In this document: one piece after another, positions 17,917 through 26,591 of the stretch
Numbering within the stretch: the first letter of the stretch is position 1
Layout: each line of letters begins with the position of its first letter
From: Vampirovibrio sp041737375
GTDB lineage: Bacteria > Cyanobacteriota > Vampirovibrionia > Vampirovibrionales > Vampirovibrionaceae
DNA: 64,000 bases
Direction: 5' to 3'
NCBI RefSeq assembly: GCF_041737375.1
Contig: NZ_JBGSRV010000015.1
Location: 74,159 to 138,158 of the forward strand
Notes under the pieces: model-generated
The model's input: the letters and a program-made list of their open reading frames with translations, nothing else
Database searches by the model: none
Told to the model about the DNA's origin: nothing
Translations under genes and position numbers: made by a program

Positions 17917-17983
17917 AAACTTGAAAAATGGGAGTCGAAAATAAACCTGTTGAGGGGTTTTTTCAAAAAGAAAGAAGGATACG

Positions 17984-18052
17984 ATGCCAGTAATCGAACG
18001 GCTTAAGTGTGCTTTTATTCAGAAACGATATGGGTCATCCACCGGGGTATAG
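17984..18052 (+). CDS. Possible 22-residue leader peptide
   Basis: Reads MPVIERLKCAFIQKRYGSST then GV and a TAG stop. Supported only by position (downstream of an extended -10, AAGGA at a good distance from ATG 17984). Upstream of a 69-residue unknown gene; could be a leader peptide or chance. Confidence 0.25.
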   Translation: MPVIERLKCAFIQKRYGSSTGV

Positions 18053-18154
18053 CCTGCATTTAGTAAAACGACTTCAAACACGGTTATTAAGTAAGAAGAA
18101 CCACCTGAAAACCACGATCCAATTTGGTCAATCCAGAAACTGAGAGGAGAAACT

Positions 18155-18364
18155 GTGGCGATGAATCGGCCCTTAAAAAAGTATGTTGAAAAATTTGAAG
18201 CCTTAGACGTTGCGGCGGGCATCTATCAATCTCGAACCCTTAAACGGGAGCGCTATAACCAGAATGATTTTTTGGAATACCTGAGCGCTTATGAACTACT
18301 GGGAGCCGAGCCCGACTTTCGCCTGGAGCCTGATTCGGAGATGGAATTTAAAACCCTGGAATAA
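18155..18364 (+). CDS. Hypothetical 69-residue protein
   Basis: Not recognised. Charged and soluble: basic N-terminal half (NRPLKKYVEKFEALD, SRTLKRERYNQNDFLEY), acidic C terminus (LEPDSEMEFKTLE). AGGAG at 18145-18149 precedes both GTG 18155 (5 nt) and ATG 18161 (11 nt). It has its own terminator, which supports it as a real transcription unit. Confidence 0.6.
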   Translation: MAMNRPLKKYVEKFEALDVAAGIYQSRTLKRERYNQNDFLEYLSAYELLGAEPDFRLEPDSEMEFKTLE

Positions 18365-18385
18365 TACCCTTTCGTTATTGTTGGT

Positions 18386-18421
18386 CAAAGAGAGCTTGTG
18401 AACAGGCTCTCTTTGTTTTTT
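18386..18421 (+). terminator. Rho-independent terminator
   Basis: CAAAGAGAGC / GCTCTCTTTG perfect stem, 10-nt loop, TTTTTT. Confidence 0.9.
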
Positions 18422-18450
18422 GATAGGCATCATTAACCAATCGAGAAACA

Positions 18451-20349
18451 ATGAACAAAAAAATTCGCGGCCTTCTTGACAAAATTGGGCAATACAACCG
18501 AGTCGTCAACGAGTACCTGCGGGCCACGGAATCCTCGCCCGATCACGCCATGGCCCACGTTAACTGGGGCATCGATTTGGCCCAAAGCGACAAACTGGAA
18601 GAATCTCTGGAAAAGTTCAAGCTGGCCAGCGAAATCGCGCCGCACCGATTTGAGCCTTTCCTGAACTGGGGCGTGGCGCTGGCCAAAATGAACCGGCTGG
18701 ATGAAGCCATTGAAAAGTTCCAGCTGTGCATTGAAAGAAACGACAAACTGGCCAACCCCTACATGCTTTGGGGGGCAGTGCTGATGTCTCAGGGGAAACC
18801 TGAGGAAGCGCGAATACAGTATGAAATGGCCATTTCTCTGGGGCCAGAGAACCCGGAACCTTATATCAACTGGGGCATTGCGCTAGCTCGCATGGGCTTT
18901 TACAAAGAGGCCATTCAAAATTTTAAACAGGGACTGGCCATTCATGGCTACCAGCCTCATCTGTATTTTTTATGGGGCGCTATTCTGGCCGAATTACAGG
19001 ATTATGAAAGCGCCATTGAAAAGTTCAAAATCACCCTGCGCTTTTTGCCCAAGCATGCCGAAGCCTATTACTTCTGGAGTGTGGCCTTAAACCGGCTGGG
19101 GCGCTATGAGCAAGCGCTGGAGAAATCCAGAAAAGCCATTGCCTTGGGCTGGGAAAAGCCAGAGGCCTATCTCAATCAGGGGGATATTCTGGCCAACCTG
19201 AAGCGGCTGGATGTGGCCATCCACAACTACAAGCAAGCCACCACTCTGGCCCCGGAAATGCCGGAACCCTATTTAAGCTGGGGCATTGCCTTGTGCCAAC
19301 AGGGCAATATTGAAGAAGGACTGGCCCAGTTTAAACGCTGTCAAGCCTTACAACCAGAGATGCCCAGCCTCTACAGCCACTGGGGACGCTACCTGCTGGA
19401 ACAGGGACAAGCCTCCCAAGCGCTGGATCACTTGCAAAAAGCGGTGGCTCAGGAACCTGACAATCTGGAAGCGCTCATGAACCTGTCCATGGCCCTCATC
19501 AAAACAGGCCAGCAAAACGAAGCCATTGAACTGCTGCAAAGCATTGAAGAAAAAGACAAATGGAATCCTCAGGTGCATTACTTGCTAGGCACCCACTTTA
19601 TGGGCGCAGAAAACTGGATCAAGGCCAAAACCCATCTGGAAAAAACACTGGCAGAACAACCGGACTTTGAAGACGCTTCGGTGAATTTGGCCCTGGTGCT
19701 TTGTGAACTGGGAGAAACCCTGGAAGCGGTGCGTCAAATGCGCCCGGTCATTCGTCGCCTACCTCAATCGGCGTCCATGAACTTTTTCTATGGGCTGATC
19801 CTGTACCGCCACGGGGATTGGAAAGATGCCCTGCTCAAGTATCGCAAGGCGCTGGAGATTGATCCGGCCCACCTGAGCGCCAAAGTGGCCATGGGGGAGG
19901 TACTGATTCGCCTCAATGACCTGCCAGAAGCGGAACGCACTTTGAGGCAAGCCCTTCAGGAGGCTCCTCACAGTTTGCCCAGCCTGTATTTGATGGGGCT
20001 GTGCCAGATGCGGCAGGCCGAAACCGAAACCAGCCACCCGCAGCAGGTGAGCTTGTGGGAACAAGCGCAGCAGCATTTTGAAACCATACTCACCCTAGAG
20101 CCTCGCCATTTGGAAGCGGAAATCAATCTCTCTTTGTTGGCCGGTCTGCTGGGGTCGACTGATACCCTGAACACCCGCTTTGAGCTACTGCTTCAGCAGT
20201 TTGGAGAAACAGAACAGGCTGCTATTTTGTACTACTGGGCAGAAGCCCTCACCAAAATTGGTCAGCCCGCCTTAGCTCAAGAAAAATTGACGGAGGCCCA
20301 AACCCTCAACCCGGATATTAAAGCCCAAATGGAAAGCATGGCCTTGTAG
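18451..20349 (+). CDS. Large tetratricopeptide-repeat protein
   Basis: 632 residues made almost wholly of TPR units of about 34 residues (some 15-16), many with the variant signature PEPYxxWGIALxxxG, where Trp-Gly replaces the usual Leu-Gly. No signal peptide, transmembrane segment or attached catalytic domain is visible, so it is probably a cytoplasmic scaffold. ATG start, weak ribosome-binding site. DUF561 follows with its own promoter. Confidence 0.88.
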   Translation: MNKKIRGLLDKIGQYNRVVNEYLRATESSPDHAMAHVNWGIDLAQSDKLEESLEKFKLASEIAPHRFEPFLNWGVALAKMNRLDEAIEKFQLCIERNDKLANPYMLWGAVLMSQGKPEEARIQYEMAISLGPENPEPYINWGIALARMGFYKEAIQNFKQGLAIHGYQPHLYFLWGAILAELQDYESAIEKFKITLRFLPKHAEAYYFWSVALNRLGRYEQALEKSRKAIALGWEKPEAYLNQGDILANLKRLDVAIHNYKQATTLAPEMPEPYLSWGIALCQQGNIEEGLAQFKRCQALQPEMPSLYSHWGRYLLEQGQASQALDHLQKAVAQEPDNLEALMNLSMALIKTGQQNEAIELLQSIEEKDKWNPQVHYLLGTHFMGAENWIKAKTHLEKTLAEQPDFEDASVNLALVLCELGETLEAVRQMRPVIRRLPQSASMNFFYGLILYRHGDWKDALLKYRKALEIDPAHLSAKVAMGEVLIRLNDLPEAERTLRQALQEAPHSLPSLYLMGLCQMRQAETETSHPQQVSLWEQAQQHFETILTLEPRHLEAEINLSLLAGLLGSTDTLNTRFELLLQQFGETEQAAILYYWAEALTKIGQPALAQEKLTEAQTLNPDIKAQMESMAL

Positions 20350-20364
20350 CCTCAACGCTTCGGG

Positions 20365-20370
20365 TATAAT
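20365..20370 (+). promoter_or_regulatory. -10 box for the ycf23-like gene
   Basis: TATAAT with TTGTAG 15 bp upstream. It overlaps an earlier in-frame ATG (20369), which argues for the later start codon at 20408. Confidence 0.5.
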
Positions 20371-20407
20371 GACATTCATATTACCGTTGTTTGGAGAAAT
20401 AAAGCCC

Positions 20408-21163
20408 ATGAACGCAAGCCTCAATACCTTGAAAACCGCTTTGAACGAGCGCAAAGCCGTTAAAATCATTGCCGGAATCGCCAATCTGGATTTGGAAAAC
20501 GTGCTGCAAGTGGTTCGCGCCGCTGAAGCCGCTGGCGCCACCGCCGTGGATGTAGCCGCCCATCCCGACATTGTGAAAGCCGCCAAAGCCGCTACGAAGG
20601 CCGCCGTATTCGCATCCAGCGTAGAGCCAGCCGCCTTGGCCCAAGCGGTCGCCGCCGGGGCTGATGTGGCCGAACTGGGCAACTTTGACGCCTTGTACGA
20701 TCAAGGTCTGTTTTTAAGCGCTGAAGAAGTGCTGGCGTTGGCCACCCAAACCGTTGCGTTAGTGCAAGGTCAGGCGCTGATTTCCATTACCGTACCGGGA
20801 CACCTGACCCTGGAAAGCCAAGTTCGCCTGGCCGCCCAATTGGAAGCCCTGGGCGTTGACATGATTCAAACCGAAGGCGCAAGCCGGGTACTGGCCGCAG
20901 AACCCACCGCAAAATCCTTAACTGCGGCAGAAAAAGAAACCATTACCCTGATGAACACCCGTGCATTGGTGCAAGCCACCCGTTTGCCGGTAATGACCGC
21001 CAGCGGCATGACCGAAAACAATGTAAATCAGGCGTTCGCCGCCGGGGCCTCCGCCGTTGGGGTTGGCAGCTTTGTGAACAAAGCCCGCACCGAAGCCGAA
21101 ATGACCGAGCGCTGCCACGGTGTCATGGCCGCCAGCCGTCACTCGGTAAGCGTAGCCTGCTAA
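20408..21163 (+). CDS. ycf23: DUF561 / Ycf23 family protein
   Basis: 251 residues; a TIM-barrel-like family of unknown function found in cyanobacteria and plastid genomes. Recognised by KAVKIIAGIANLDLENV, AAGATAVDVAAHPDIVK, VPGHLTLESQVRLAAQLE and the C-terminal ASGMTENNVNQAFAAGASAV then GVGSFVNK. Ala-rich. Start ATG 20408, with GGAGA 11 nt upstream. One of the best lineage markers in the window. Confidence 0.85.
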   Translation: MNASLNTLKTALNERKAVKIIAGIANLDLENVLQVVRAAEAAGATAVDVAAHPDIVKAAKAATKAAVFASSVEPAALAQAVAAGADVAELGNFDALYDQGLFLSAEEVLALATQTVALVQGQALISITVPGHLTLESQVRLAAQLEALGVDMIQTEGASRVLAAEPTAKSLTAAEKETITLMNTRALVQATRLPVMTASGMTENNVNQAFAAGASAVGVGSFVNKARTEAEMTERCHGVMAASRHSVSVAC

Positions 21164-21188
21164 TTCATACTATCTATCTCGTAATTTT

Positions 21189-21225
21189 CAAAGAGACTGC
21201 CTCCATATCGTGGGCAGTCTCTTTG
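21189..21225 (+). terminator. Hairpin, probable terminator of ycf23
   Basis: Perfect 13-bp stem CAAAGAGACTGCC / GGCAGTCTCTTTG; the following T run is weak (GTTTA). Confidence 0.55.
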
Positions 21226-21304
21226 GTTTATAGCCAGTTGGGAGCAATCCCCCAACCGGCTATAAAAAATTAAAAAGGTCTATTACACCATTGGTGATTT
21301 GATT

Positions 21305-21313
21305 TGGTATAAT
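21305..21313 (+). promoter_or_regulatory. Extended -10 promoter of a possible small RNA
   Basis: TGG-TATAAT; about 100 nt downstream lies a hairpin followed by TTTTTCTTT. Confidence 0.4.
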
Positions 21314-21319
21314 AAACCC

Positions 21320-21425
21320 GCGAAAGTTAAATAAAAACGAACTACTCAATTCTCCAGCTTTACCGATGAACACATCGACTACACATATGTCATCTCCTCT
21401 AATCAGGTAAAGCTGTTTTTCTTTA
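21320..21425 (+). ncRNA. Candidate small non-coding RNA
   Basis: Starts about 7 nt after the extended -10 at 21305-21313 and ends in a 10-bp perfect stem CAGCTTTACC / GGTAAAGCTG plus TTTTTCTTT. A nested stem CGATG / CATCG lies inside the long loop. No plus-strand ORF with a ribosome-binding site is present. A 60-codon minus-strand frame (21260-21442) covers the same bases and is the competing explanation. Confidence 0.3.
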
Positions 21426-21525
21426 GGGGCAAGCTTCTCCACCCTCCGCTTTTAAAGAAAGACAATTCAGAACACTGACTATTTCAGCGCTTTCGTGACA
21501 TCGGTTTCTGATGGGAGACTGGATC

Positions 21526-21553
21526 TTGAACTGTGGCTTGCTTTGCCTACAAT
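21526..21553 (+). promoter_or_regulatory. Promoter of uppS, predicting a leaderless mRNA
   Basis: TTGAAC, 16-bp spacer, TACAAT ending at 21553. Transcription would start at about 21560, one base before the uppS ATG. Confidence 0.5.
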
Positions 21554-21560
21554 AAAGATC

Positions 21561-22301
21561 ATGACTACGACTCATATTTCTCCTGAATTCACCGCCCTGT
21601 TACAGTCCTGCGGGCTGAAACATGTGGCCATTATTATGGATGGCAACCGGCGCTGGGCCAAACAAAAACTGCTGCCCGGTTTAGTCGGTCATAAAAAAGG
21701 GGTAGACGCCTTACGCACTCTGGTTCGATTCGGATCAGACCATGGCTTACAGGCGCTGACCGTGTTTGCTTTTTCTACCGAAAACTGGCAACGCAGCACC
21801 GAGGAAGTGGGCTATTTAATGCGCCTGTTTGTGGAGGCGCTTTCGCTGGAACTGGCCGAATTGCACCGCAATAATGTGCAAATTCGGTTTATCGGGGAGC
21901 TTTCAGGTCTTCCTGAAGATTTACGCAAGCTCATTCAGTCGGCGCACACCACCACCGCCACCAATACCGGGTTAAACCTCCAAATTGCCACCAACTACGG
22001 GGGCCGTCAGGAAATCACCCAGGCCATGCAAGCGCTGGGAAACGACATTGCCGCAGGCAAGCTCAAGCCCGAGGACATTACCGAAGCCTTAATTCAAAGC
22101 AAGCTATACACCCAGGATTTACCGGATTTGGATTTGCTGATCCGCACCGGCGGAGAATCCCGGCTTAGCAACTACTTGCTATGGCAAAGCGCTTACGCTG
22201 AATTTTATGTAACCGAAACCCTGTGGCCAGACTTTAGCCCAGCCGCGTTTGAAAAAGCGGTACAAAGCTTTGCCCAGCGGGAACGCCGCTACGGGCAATA
22301 A
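21561..22301 (+). CDS. uppS: Isoprenyl transferase (undecaprenyl diphosphate synthase)
   Basis: cis-Prenyltransferase that makes the C55 lipid carrier for peptidoglycan. 246 residues. Catalytic segment HVAIIMDGNRRWAKQ contains the essential Asp; FAFSTENWQRS, NYGGRQEI and DLLIRTGGESRLSNYLLWQS are the other conserved blocks, with EFYVTETLWPDF near the end. Start ATG 21561 has no Shine-Dalgarno; a GTG at 21495 is in frame but would extend past the family N terminus and through the promoter. Confidence 0.95.
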   Translation: MTTTHISPEFTALLQSCGLKHVAIIMDGNRRWAKQKLLPGLVGHKKGVDALRTLVRFGSDHGLQALTVFAFSTENWQRSTEEVGYLMRLFVEALSLELAELHRNNVQIRFIGELSGLPEDLRKLIQSAHTTTATNTGLNLQIATNYGGRQEITQAMQALGNDIAAGKLKPEDITEALIQSKLYTQDLPDLDLLIRTGGESRLSNYLLWQSAYAEFYVTETLWPDFSPAAFEKAVQSFAQRERRYGQ

Positions 22302-22313
22302 ACCAGCGCTTGC

Positions 22314-24167
22314 TTACGCCAATGCCGTTTCTGAGGGAATGGGGGCAATAAAAATCAGTTTTTGTCCGGCTTTGGGGGTTAGGCTGTTTTTATCGGTGGC
22401 AAACTGTAACTCTCCGGCCTCGGTTACCAAGGCCAGCGGTACCACGTTATTTTTATAATTTTTCCGCAAGGCGTCCATATCAAACTCCGGGGTAATGCCC
22501 GTGGTTTTAATTTGATATTGAGTTTCCAGCATTTTATCCAAGGCTTCATAGGTGTATTGTTTTCCAAACAGCACCTTGCCCTGTAGATATTCGGGCAACT
22601 CGTGCTTGCTGGATAATGCGTTGGAATCTTTATGCTCTGAATACAGTTGATAGACCCCTTCGGGGCCCAGAATTTTTTGAAACCGCAGGGTAGCCAGAGA
22701 ATTGGTTTCCGCAGAGGGCAGCAAGGCCAGCAACTGGCCAAAATCGGTTAAATCCAGATCCTCCAGGGTTCGCTCCGACAGGATATTGCCCATATACCCC
22801 GGCAGCCCCTTTAATTTGGCGGTGGAAATTTTATGGGCGTTTCTGTCCACCAGAATGACCGGAATATCCAAATTGGTGAGCACCTCGGCCAGCTGTTGCG
22901 CCCAGGTGTGCGCCCCCAAAATTAAAACCCCCTTGGCTTTGCCAGCCAGCTTCAGGTACCTGGCAATGGGCAAGGCCGTGAGAGAGTGAAAAACAACGGT
23001 TCCCATAATGGCCAGAAAAACCACTTGGGCTACGATACGTCCATTTTGAAACCCGGCTTCATCCAGACGCAGCGCAAATACCGAGGAAATAGCGGCGGCC
23101 ACAATGCCTCGAGGGGCCATAAAAGCCAAAAACAGCTTTTCATTCAGCTTCAACTTGGTGTTCCAGGTGGATAAAAACACGGTGGCGGGCCGAATAATCA
23201 CAATCAGAACCACCAGAAACACAACGCCTTGCCAGCCCAGCACCAGCAAATCGTTAAACTGCAAACGAGCGGCCAGCAAAATAAACAGGCTGGATAACAA
23301 AATCAGCCCCAGATTCTCTTTGAACTCAATAATATGATCCAGACTGAGCCGCTTTTGATTGGCGAAGATAATCCCCATCAAGGTTACCGTCAGCAGGCCG
23401 GAATCTTTCTGAAAAAAATTGGACAGTACAAACGTGGCCAACAACACCATTAAGGTAATGGGGCTTTGCAAATAAACCGGAATCCAGTCTCGGCGCAGAA
23501 TAAAGATAAACAACTGACTAACGATAAACCCAAGCAGGCCGCCCACCACAAAGGTTTTCACAAGGTTTATGGTAACCAGCCAAAAGGTGGCCTGAATGCC
23601 CGAGGATTGCAGGGTCAACACCGCCTCAAACACCAGCAGGGCCAGCACACTGCCAATGGGGTCATTCACAATGCCTTCCCATTTCAAAATTTTAGCGGCA
23701 TCGCCAGAAGGCCGAATAAAGCGCAACATGGGCATAATAACGGTTGGCCCGGTGACGGTTAAAATGGCCGAAATCAGTAAGGACTTGGACAAGCCGATGT
23801 CCAAAATAAAACGGCAGGCCAGGGTGGTTAAAGCCCAGGTGACCAGCACCCCAATGCTCATCAGGTTACGGATGGCGGGGCCTGAAGTGGCCAAATCCTT
23901 GAACTTCAGGGACAAACTGCCTTCAAACAAAATAATGGCCACCGAAAAAGAGACCATGGGCCGGAGCAAGTCCCCAAACAGGCGATCGGGATCCAAAAAG
24001 CCCACCTGACCGGCCAGCATGCCCAAAACCAGCAGCAACAAAATGGATGGCAACCGAAACCGCCAAGCCAACCACTGAGACATAATGCCCAGAACCAGTA
24101 CACCGGCCAAACCAGTATAAGGAGAGCTTAAAAACAACGCACTCTCTGACACACGCCATCCCTTCAC
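22314..24167 (-). CDS. CPA-type cation:proton antiporter with C-terminal TrkA-N domain
   Basis: 617 residues. The first 400 contain about 12 hydrophobic segments with VTGPTVIMPMLR and NDPIGSVLALLVFE, as in Na+/H+ exchangers of the CPA1 family. The cytoplasmic C terminus begins with a Rossmann fold (GVLILGAHTWAQQLAEVLT, then ILVDRN) like TrkA-N/RCK regulators, so NAD(H) or nucleotide control is likely. GTG start at 24167; an in-frame GTG slightly downstream with AAGGGA is an alternative. Follows ridA on the same strand (80-nt gap); convergent with uppS. Confidence 0.88.
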   Translation of the reverse strand: MKGWRVSESALFLSSPYTGLAGVLVLGIMSQWLAWRFRLPSILLLLVLGMLAGQVGFLDPDRLFGDLLRPMVSFSVAIILFEGSLSLKFKDLATSGPAIRNLMSIGVLVTWALTTLACRFILDIGLSKSLLISAILTVTGPTVIMPMLRFIRPSGDAAKILKWEGIVNDPIGSVLALLVFEAVLTLQSSGIQATFWLVTINLVKTFVVGGLLGFIVSQLFIFILRRDWIPVYLQSPITLMVLLATFVLSNFFQKDSGLLTVTLMGIIFANQKRLSLDHIIEFKENLGLILLSSLFILLAARLQFNDLLVLGWQGVVFLVVLIVIIRPATVFLSTWNTKLKLNEKLFLAFMAPRGIVAAAISSVFALRLDEAGFQNGRIVAQVVFLAIMGTVVFHSLTALPIARYLKLAGKAKGVLILGAHTWAQQLAEVLTNLDIPVILVDRNAHKISTAKLKGLPGYMGNILSERTLEDLDLTDFGQLLALLPSAETNSLATLRFQKILGPEGVYQLYSEHKDSNALSSKHELPEYLQGKVLFGKQYTYEALDKMLETQYQIKTTGITPEFDMDALRKNYKNNVVPLALVTEAGELQFATDKNSLTPKAGQKLIFIAPIPSETALA

Positions 24168-24247
24168 TCACATAATGCCTTTCATTCTAACATAGGGCAT
24201 ACATGAAGGTATTAGGGCTAAGCGTTTGAGCCAATTACCAGAGGTAA

Positions 24248-24724
24248 TTAGGCGATCTCAACCACCAGTTCGACTTCCACAGAAGCATTTCGGGGCAGGC
24301 TACTGACGCCCACGGCGGAACGCACATGCTTTCCGGCTTCTCCAAAGTATTCTACCAACAAATCGGAAGCGGCATTCATGACCTGGGGTTGATCGTAGAA
24401 CGTGGGGGCGCTGCTGACAAAGCCGGTCATTTTTACCACGCGCTTTACCCGCTCCAGGCCGCCTAAAGCGTGACTAATCAAACTCAGGGCGTTCAACACG
24501 CAAAGTTTGGCGGCCTCCTGCCCCTCAGGAATTTTGACGTCCCAACCGCCCAAAGCGCCGGTAAAAGCCACCTGTCCGTCCTTCATGGGCAAAACGCCCG
24601 AGGTATAAACCAGATTACCCACCTGTGTGGTGGCCACATAACTGCCAATGGGCAAGGGCGGCACAGGCAAAAGCTGGCTCAAAGCGGCGCGATCGATTGC
24701 TGGGGTGGCGGTATCCTGGGTCAT
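24248..24724 (-). CDS. RidA family protein
   Basis: 158 residues, YjgF/RidA fold. Classical RidA hydrolyses reactive enamine/imine intermediates from PLP enzymes. Motifs: GNLVYTSGVLPMKDGQV near the N terminus and a C-terminal SSLPRNASVEVELVVEIA. The catalytic Arg of archetypal RidA (in NCRVxxA) is replaced in this RNASVEVE context by Arg-Asn-Ala, as in the longer Rid subgroups, so exact activity is uncertain. Start ATG 24724 with AAGGA upstream. Confidence 0.85.
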   Translation of the reverse strand: MTQDTATPAIDRAALSQLLPVPPLPIGSYVATTQVGNLVYTSGVLPMKDGQVAFTGALGGWDVKIPEGQEAAKLCVLNALSLISHALGGLERVKRVVKMTGFVSSAPTFYDQPQVMNAASDLLVEYFGEAGKHVRSAVGVSSLPRNASVEVELVVEIA

Positions 24725-24768
24725 GGATGGGCATCCTTCACAACTTGCAAGTGATAGCAGGGTCATCG

Positions 24769-25014
24769 CTAAATTAGAGCCATGCGAGGGTGCAATGGAA
24801 AATCCAACGCATGTTTAAAAGGATTATGCTCAGCGTTCCCCTGTAATTGGAGAGTATAGGCCAAAAACGACTGGATGTCCTCCGGCTGAAACGGCATGGA
24901 CAACCCCATGGTTTGCGTCCACTCGTAAAACGATTCCTCGCTCCAGAGTTCTGGAGAGCGGGGAGAAAGGGTATCAACCCTGACAACGCCATCCGCATTT
25001 GGGCAATTCGGCAC
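24769..25014 (-). CDS. Hypothetical 81-residue protein
   Basis: Not recognised. Soluble, mixed composition, with SEESFYEWTQTMGLSMPFQP in the centre. The GTG start at 25014 has a near-perfect AGGAGG a few bases upstream, the main reason to call it. Lies 44 nt before ridA on the same strand, so it likely heads a small operon with ridA and the antiporter. An overlapping longer frame (to 25070) lacks a ribosome-binding site. Confidence 0.55.
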   Translation of the reverse strand: MPNCPNADGVVRVDTLSPRSPELWSEESFYEWTQTMGLSMPFQPEDIQSFLAYTLQLQGNAEHNPFKHALDFPLHPRMALI

Positions 25015-25164
25015 AGCACCTCCTCATACAACCCGGAGAGCGTTCTATAGAAACATTCATTTATCAACACTCGCCCATAAAACGCTTACACACTATTAAA
25101 ATAAAAACAAAAGTAGCTCACTTATTGTGGCCCTGAGTGAAAGGGGGAACAAAACGCCTCCGGC

Positions 25165-25401
25165 TTATTCTTTACAACCCGCACAATTGGCCTGAGCCGG
25201 ATCATCGGCCAGCAAATCCTCAAAGGTGCATTCCAGCAACCGGCACAGTTTAACCAGGGTGGGAAACCGAGGATAAGAGCGGCCCTGATTCCAGTACATC
25301 ACCGTTTGATGATCCACGGCCAGCCGATCCGCCACCTTTCGCATGTTCCAGCCTTTGTTTCTATAAGCCACTTCCGAAATCAATAATCGCATCCCGCACA
25401 T
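25165..25401 (-). CDS. Small XRE-family (Cro/CI-type) DNA-binding protein
   Basis: 78 residues, essentially one helix-turn-helix domain: MRKVADRLAVDHQTVMYWNQ then YPRFPTLVKLCRLLECTFEDL, the pattern of YozG-like regulators. The C terminus has two cysteines (CAGCKE), possibly a metal or redox site. Divergently placed from the other XRE gene at 25632. Confidence 0.75.
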   Translation of the reverse strand: MCGMRLLISEVAYRNKGWNMRKVADRLAVDHQTVMYWNQGRSYPRFPTLVKLCRLLECTFEDLLADDPAQANCAGCKE

Positions 25402-25631
25402 CCCGCAAATCCCTCAAGCTTTCAAAAACGAATATAAACCAATCAGTAGCGCTTCATTTTGGATTAGAATGACAGAAAGCCACGCCAAGGAGACTGACAG
25501 AATCTCCTTTGCCAAACCCTTCAATGAAAACAAACCTCTGCCAGTAATCATATCATTTTTGAAAGAAAAACGATCATAAATGAAATTTACGATTTTTCAC
25601 ACGCTTTGCTTTTCAGGAGTTAACGCTGACT

Positions 25632-26048
25632 ATGAAACCCTCTGAAAAAAAATTGGGGTTGGCAATACAACTTTTTTTAATGCGCAACGGTTTGCAAATT
25701 GAAGCCTTGGCCCAACAAATGGGCATTACCGGAGATGCGCTTTCCAACCTGATACACGGCAGACGTGGCTTTAAAAACGAGACGCTGGAAAAACTGGCCA
25801 ATACGCCCGCCTTTCAGTCGGATGGGATATCCCTGCATCAATTAAGGGCGTTTAGAGCGGTGGATGAGTACAGTTTTGAGGAACTCATCCTGGCGTTGGT
25901 GGAGTATATTCGGCAAGGCGAAATTGAGCGACTGCCTAAAGATTTTTTTCAGAACCTTCAGGCCAGTATGGAGCGGGACGGGATTCCCCCAAGCCTTGCA
26001 AGTAAGCGGCATGCGCTGTTTTCATTAATTCAAGAAGACCCTTCATGA
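25632..26048 (+). CDS. XRE-family helix-turn-helix protein
   Basis: 138 residues. The N-terminal HTH spans about 8-60: LGLAIQLFLMRNGLQIEALA, QQMGITGDALSNLIHGRR. The remainder (about 70 residues, SFEELILALVEYIRQGE) is helical and not recognised. AGGAG about 12 nt before the ATG. Regulator without obvious target; the two XRE genes face away from each other across 230 bp. Confidence 0.75.
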   Translation: MKPSEKKLGLAIQLFLMRNGLQIEALAQQMGITGDALSNLIHGRRGFKNETLEKLANTPAFQSDGISLHQLRAFRAVDEYSFEELILALVEYIRQGEIERLPKDFFQNLQASMERDGIPPSLASKRHALFSLIQEDPS

Positions 26049-26172
26049 ATTCTTGAGTATCCATAATCAACTTTAACTCCTCCATGCTGAGCAAACGGGT
26101 TAGCACCGTAAAAAGAACACTCTGTGTGACACCTCGTATCGTAACCCCTTGGAGATGCTCGCTCTGAGACAT
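25936..26172 (-). CDS. Doubtful 78-residue ORF overlapping the XRE gene
   Basis: Open frame with a plausible helical segment (LLSMEELKLIMDTQEFMKGL) and a weak GGGA before the ATG. Its last third runs antisense through the 3' end of the XRE gene. It fills an otherwise gene-free 270 bp, but there is no recognisable family. Confidence 0.28.
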   Translation of the reverse strand: MSQSEHLQGVTIRGVTQSVLFTVLTRLLSMEELKLIMDTQEFMKGLLELMKTAHAAYLQGLGESRPAPYWPEGSEKNL

Positions 26173-26319
26173 ATCCCATTCGTGTCAGTCACGATCCCAA
26201 ATCTCACTCTCCAGTTATAGCGGAAACCACTGCTTAACAAAGCAAGCATATCTTCGGTTTTTAAAACAAACCGAAATTTTTAACGCCAAATATTCGTTTT
26301 TAAAGGCAAAAAAACTGGC

Positions 26320-26532
26320 TTAAATGCAAAACTTGAACATGGCCCAAAAAACAGTGATGGAATAAATGGTCATGGCAATGCCTCTCACCGGGCTGCCTTC
26401 CGGGATAACCACCAGCAACAGAATGCCCAGCACAAAGAACAGCGTAAACATGGTCATGAGCCGTTCCTGAGAAAATTTCTTACGCTTGGCAACAGGCTTG
26501 GGGTCTTCCAGCTTGGGAGATTGCGAGGTCAT
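26320..26532 (-). CDS. Hypothetical 70-residue membrane protein
   Basis: Basic N terminus (KPVAKRKKFSQERL) followed by two hydrophobic helices, about 27-44 (MFTLFFVLGILLLVVIP) and 50-69 (GIAMTIYSITVFWAMFKF). Not recognised. Located just downstream of the TrmB-type regulator on the same strand (59-nt gap). Confidence 0.55.
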   Translation of the reverse strand: MTSQSPKLEDPKPVAKRKKFSQERLMTMFTLFFVLGILLLVVIPEGSPVRGIAMTIYSITVFWAMFKFCI

Positions 26533-26591
26533 AGGGGTTAATGATGCTCCGAATTGTGAGGAGGAACCCTATCACTTTATCATCAACCCAC

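Larger units (their letters stand above)
17792..18154 (+). other. Gene-poor stretch with a promoter and a possible micro-ORF
   Basis: No protein above 25 residues is convincing. It holds an extended -10 (TGC-TATAAT, 17908-17916) and, 67 nt later, AAGGA followed by an ATG at 17984 that opens a 22-codon frame ending at 18052. The remaining bases are a likely 5' leader of the 18155 gene. Confidence 0.5.

Noticed and set aside
21230..21265. Second hairpin after ycf23 as a terminator
   Set aside because: The stem (about 13 bp with one mismatch) is followed by A residues, not T, on the plus strand.
24774..25070. 98-codon minus-strand frame overlapping the 81-residue gene
   Set aside because: No Shine-Dalgarno, Arg/Trp-rich shadow composition; the other frame has a near-perfect AGGAGG.
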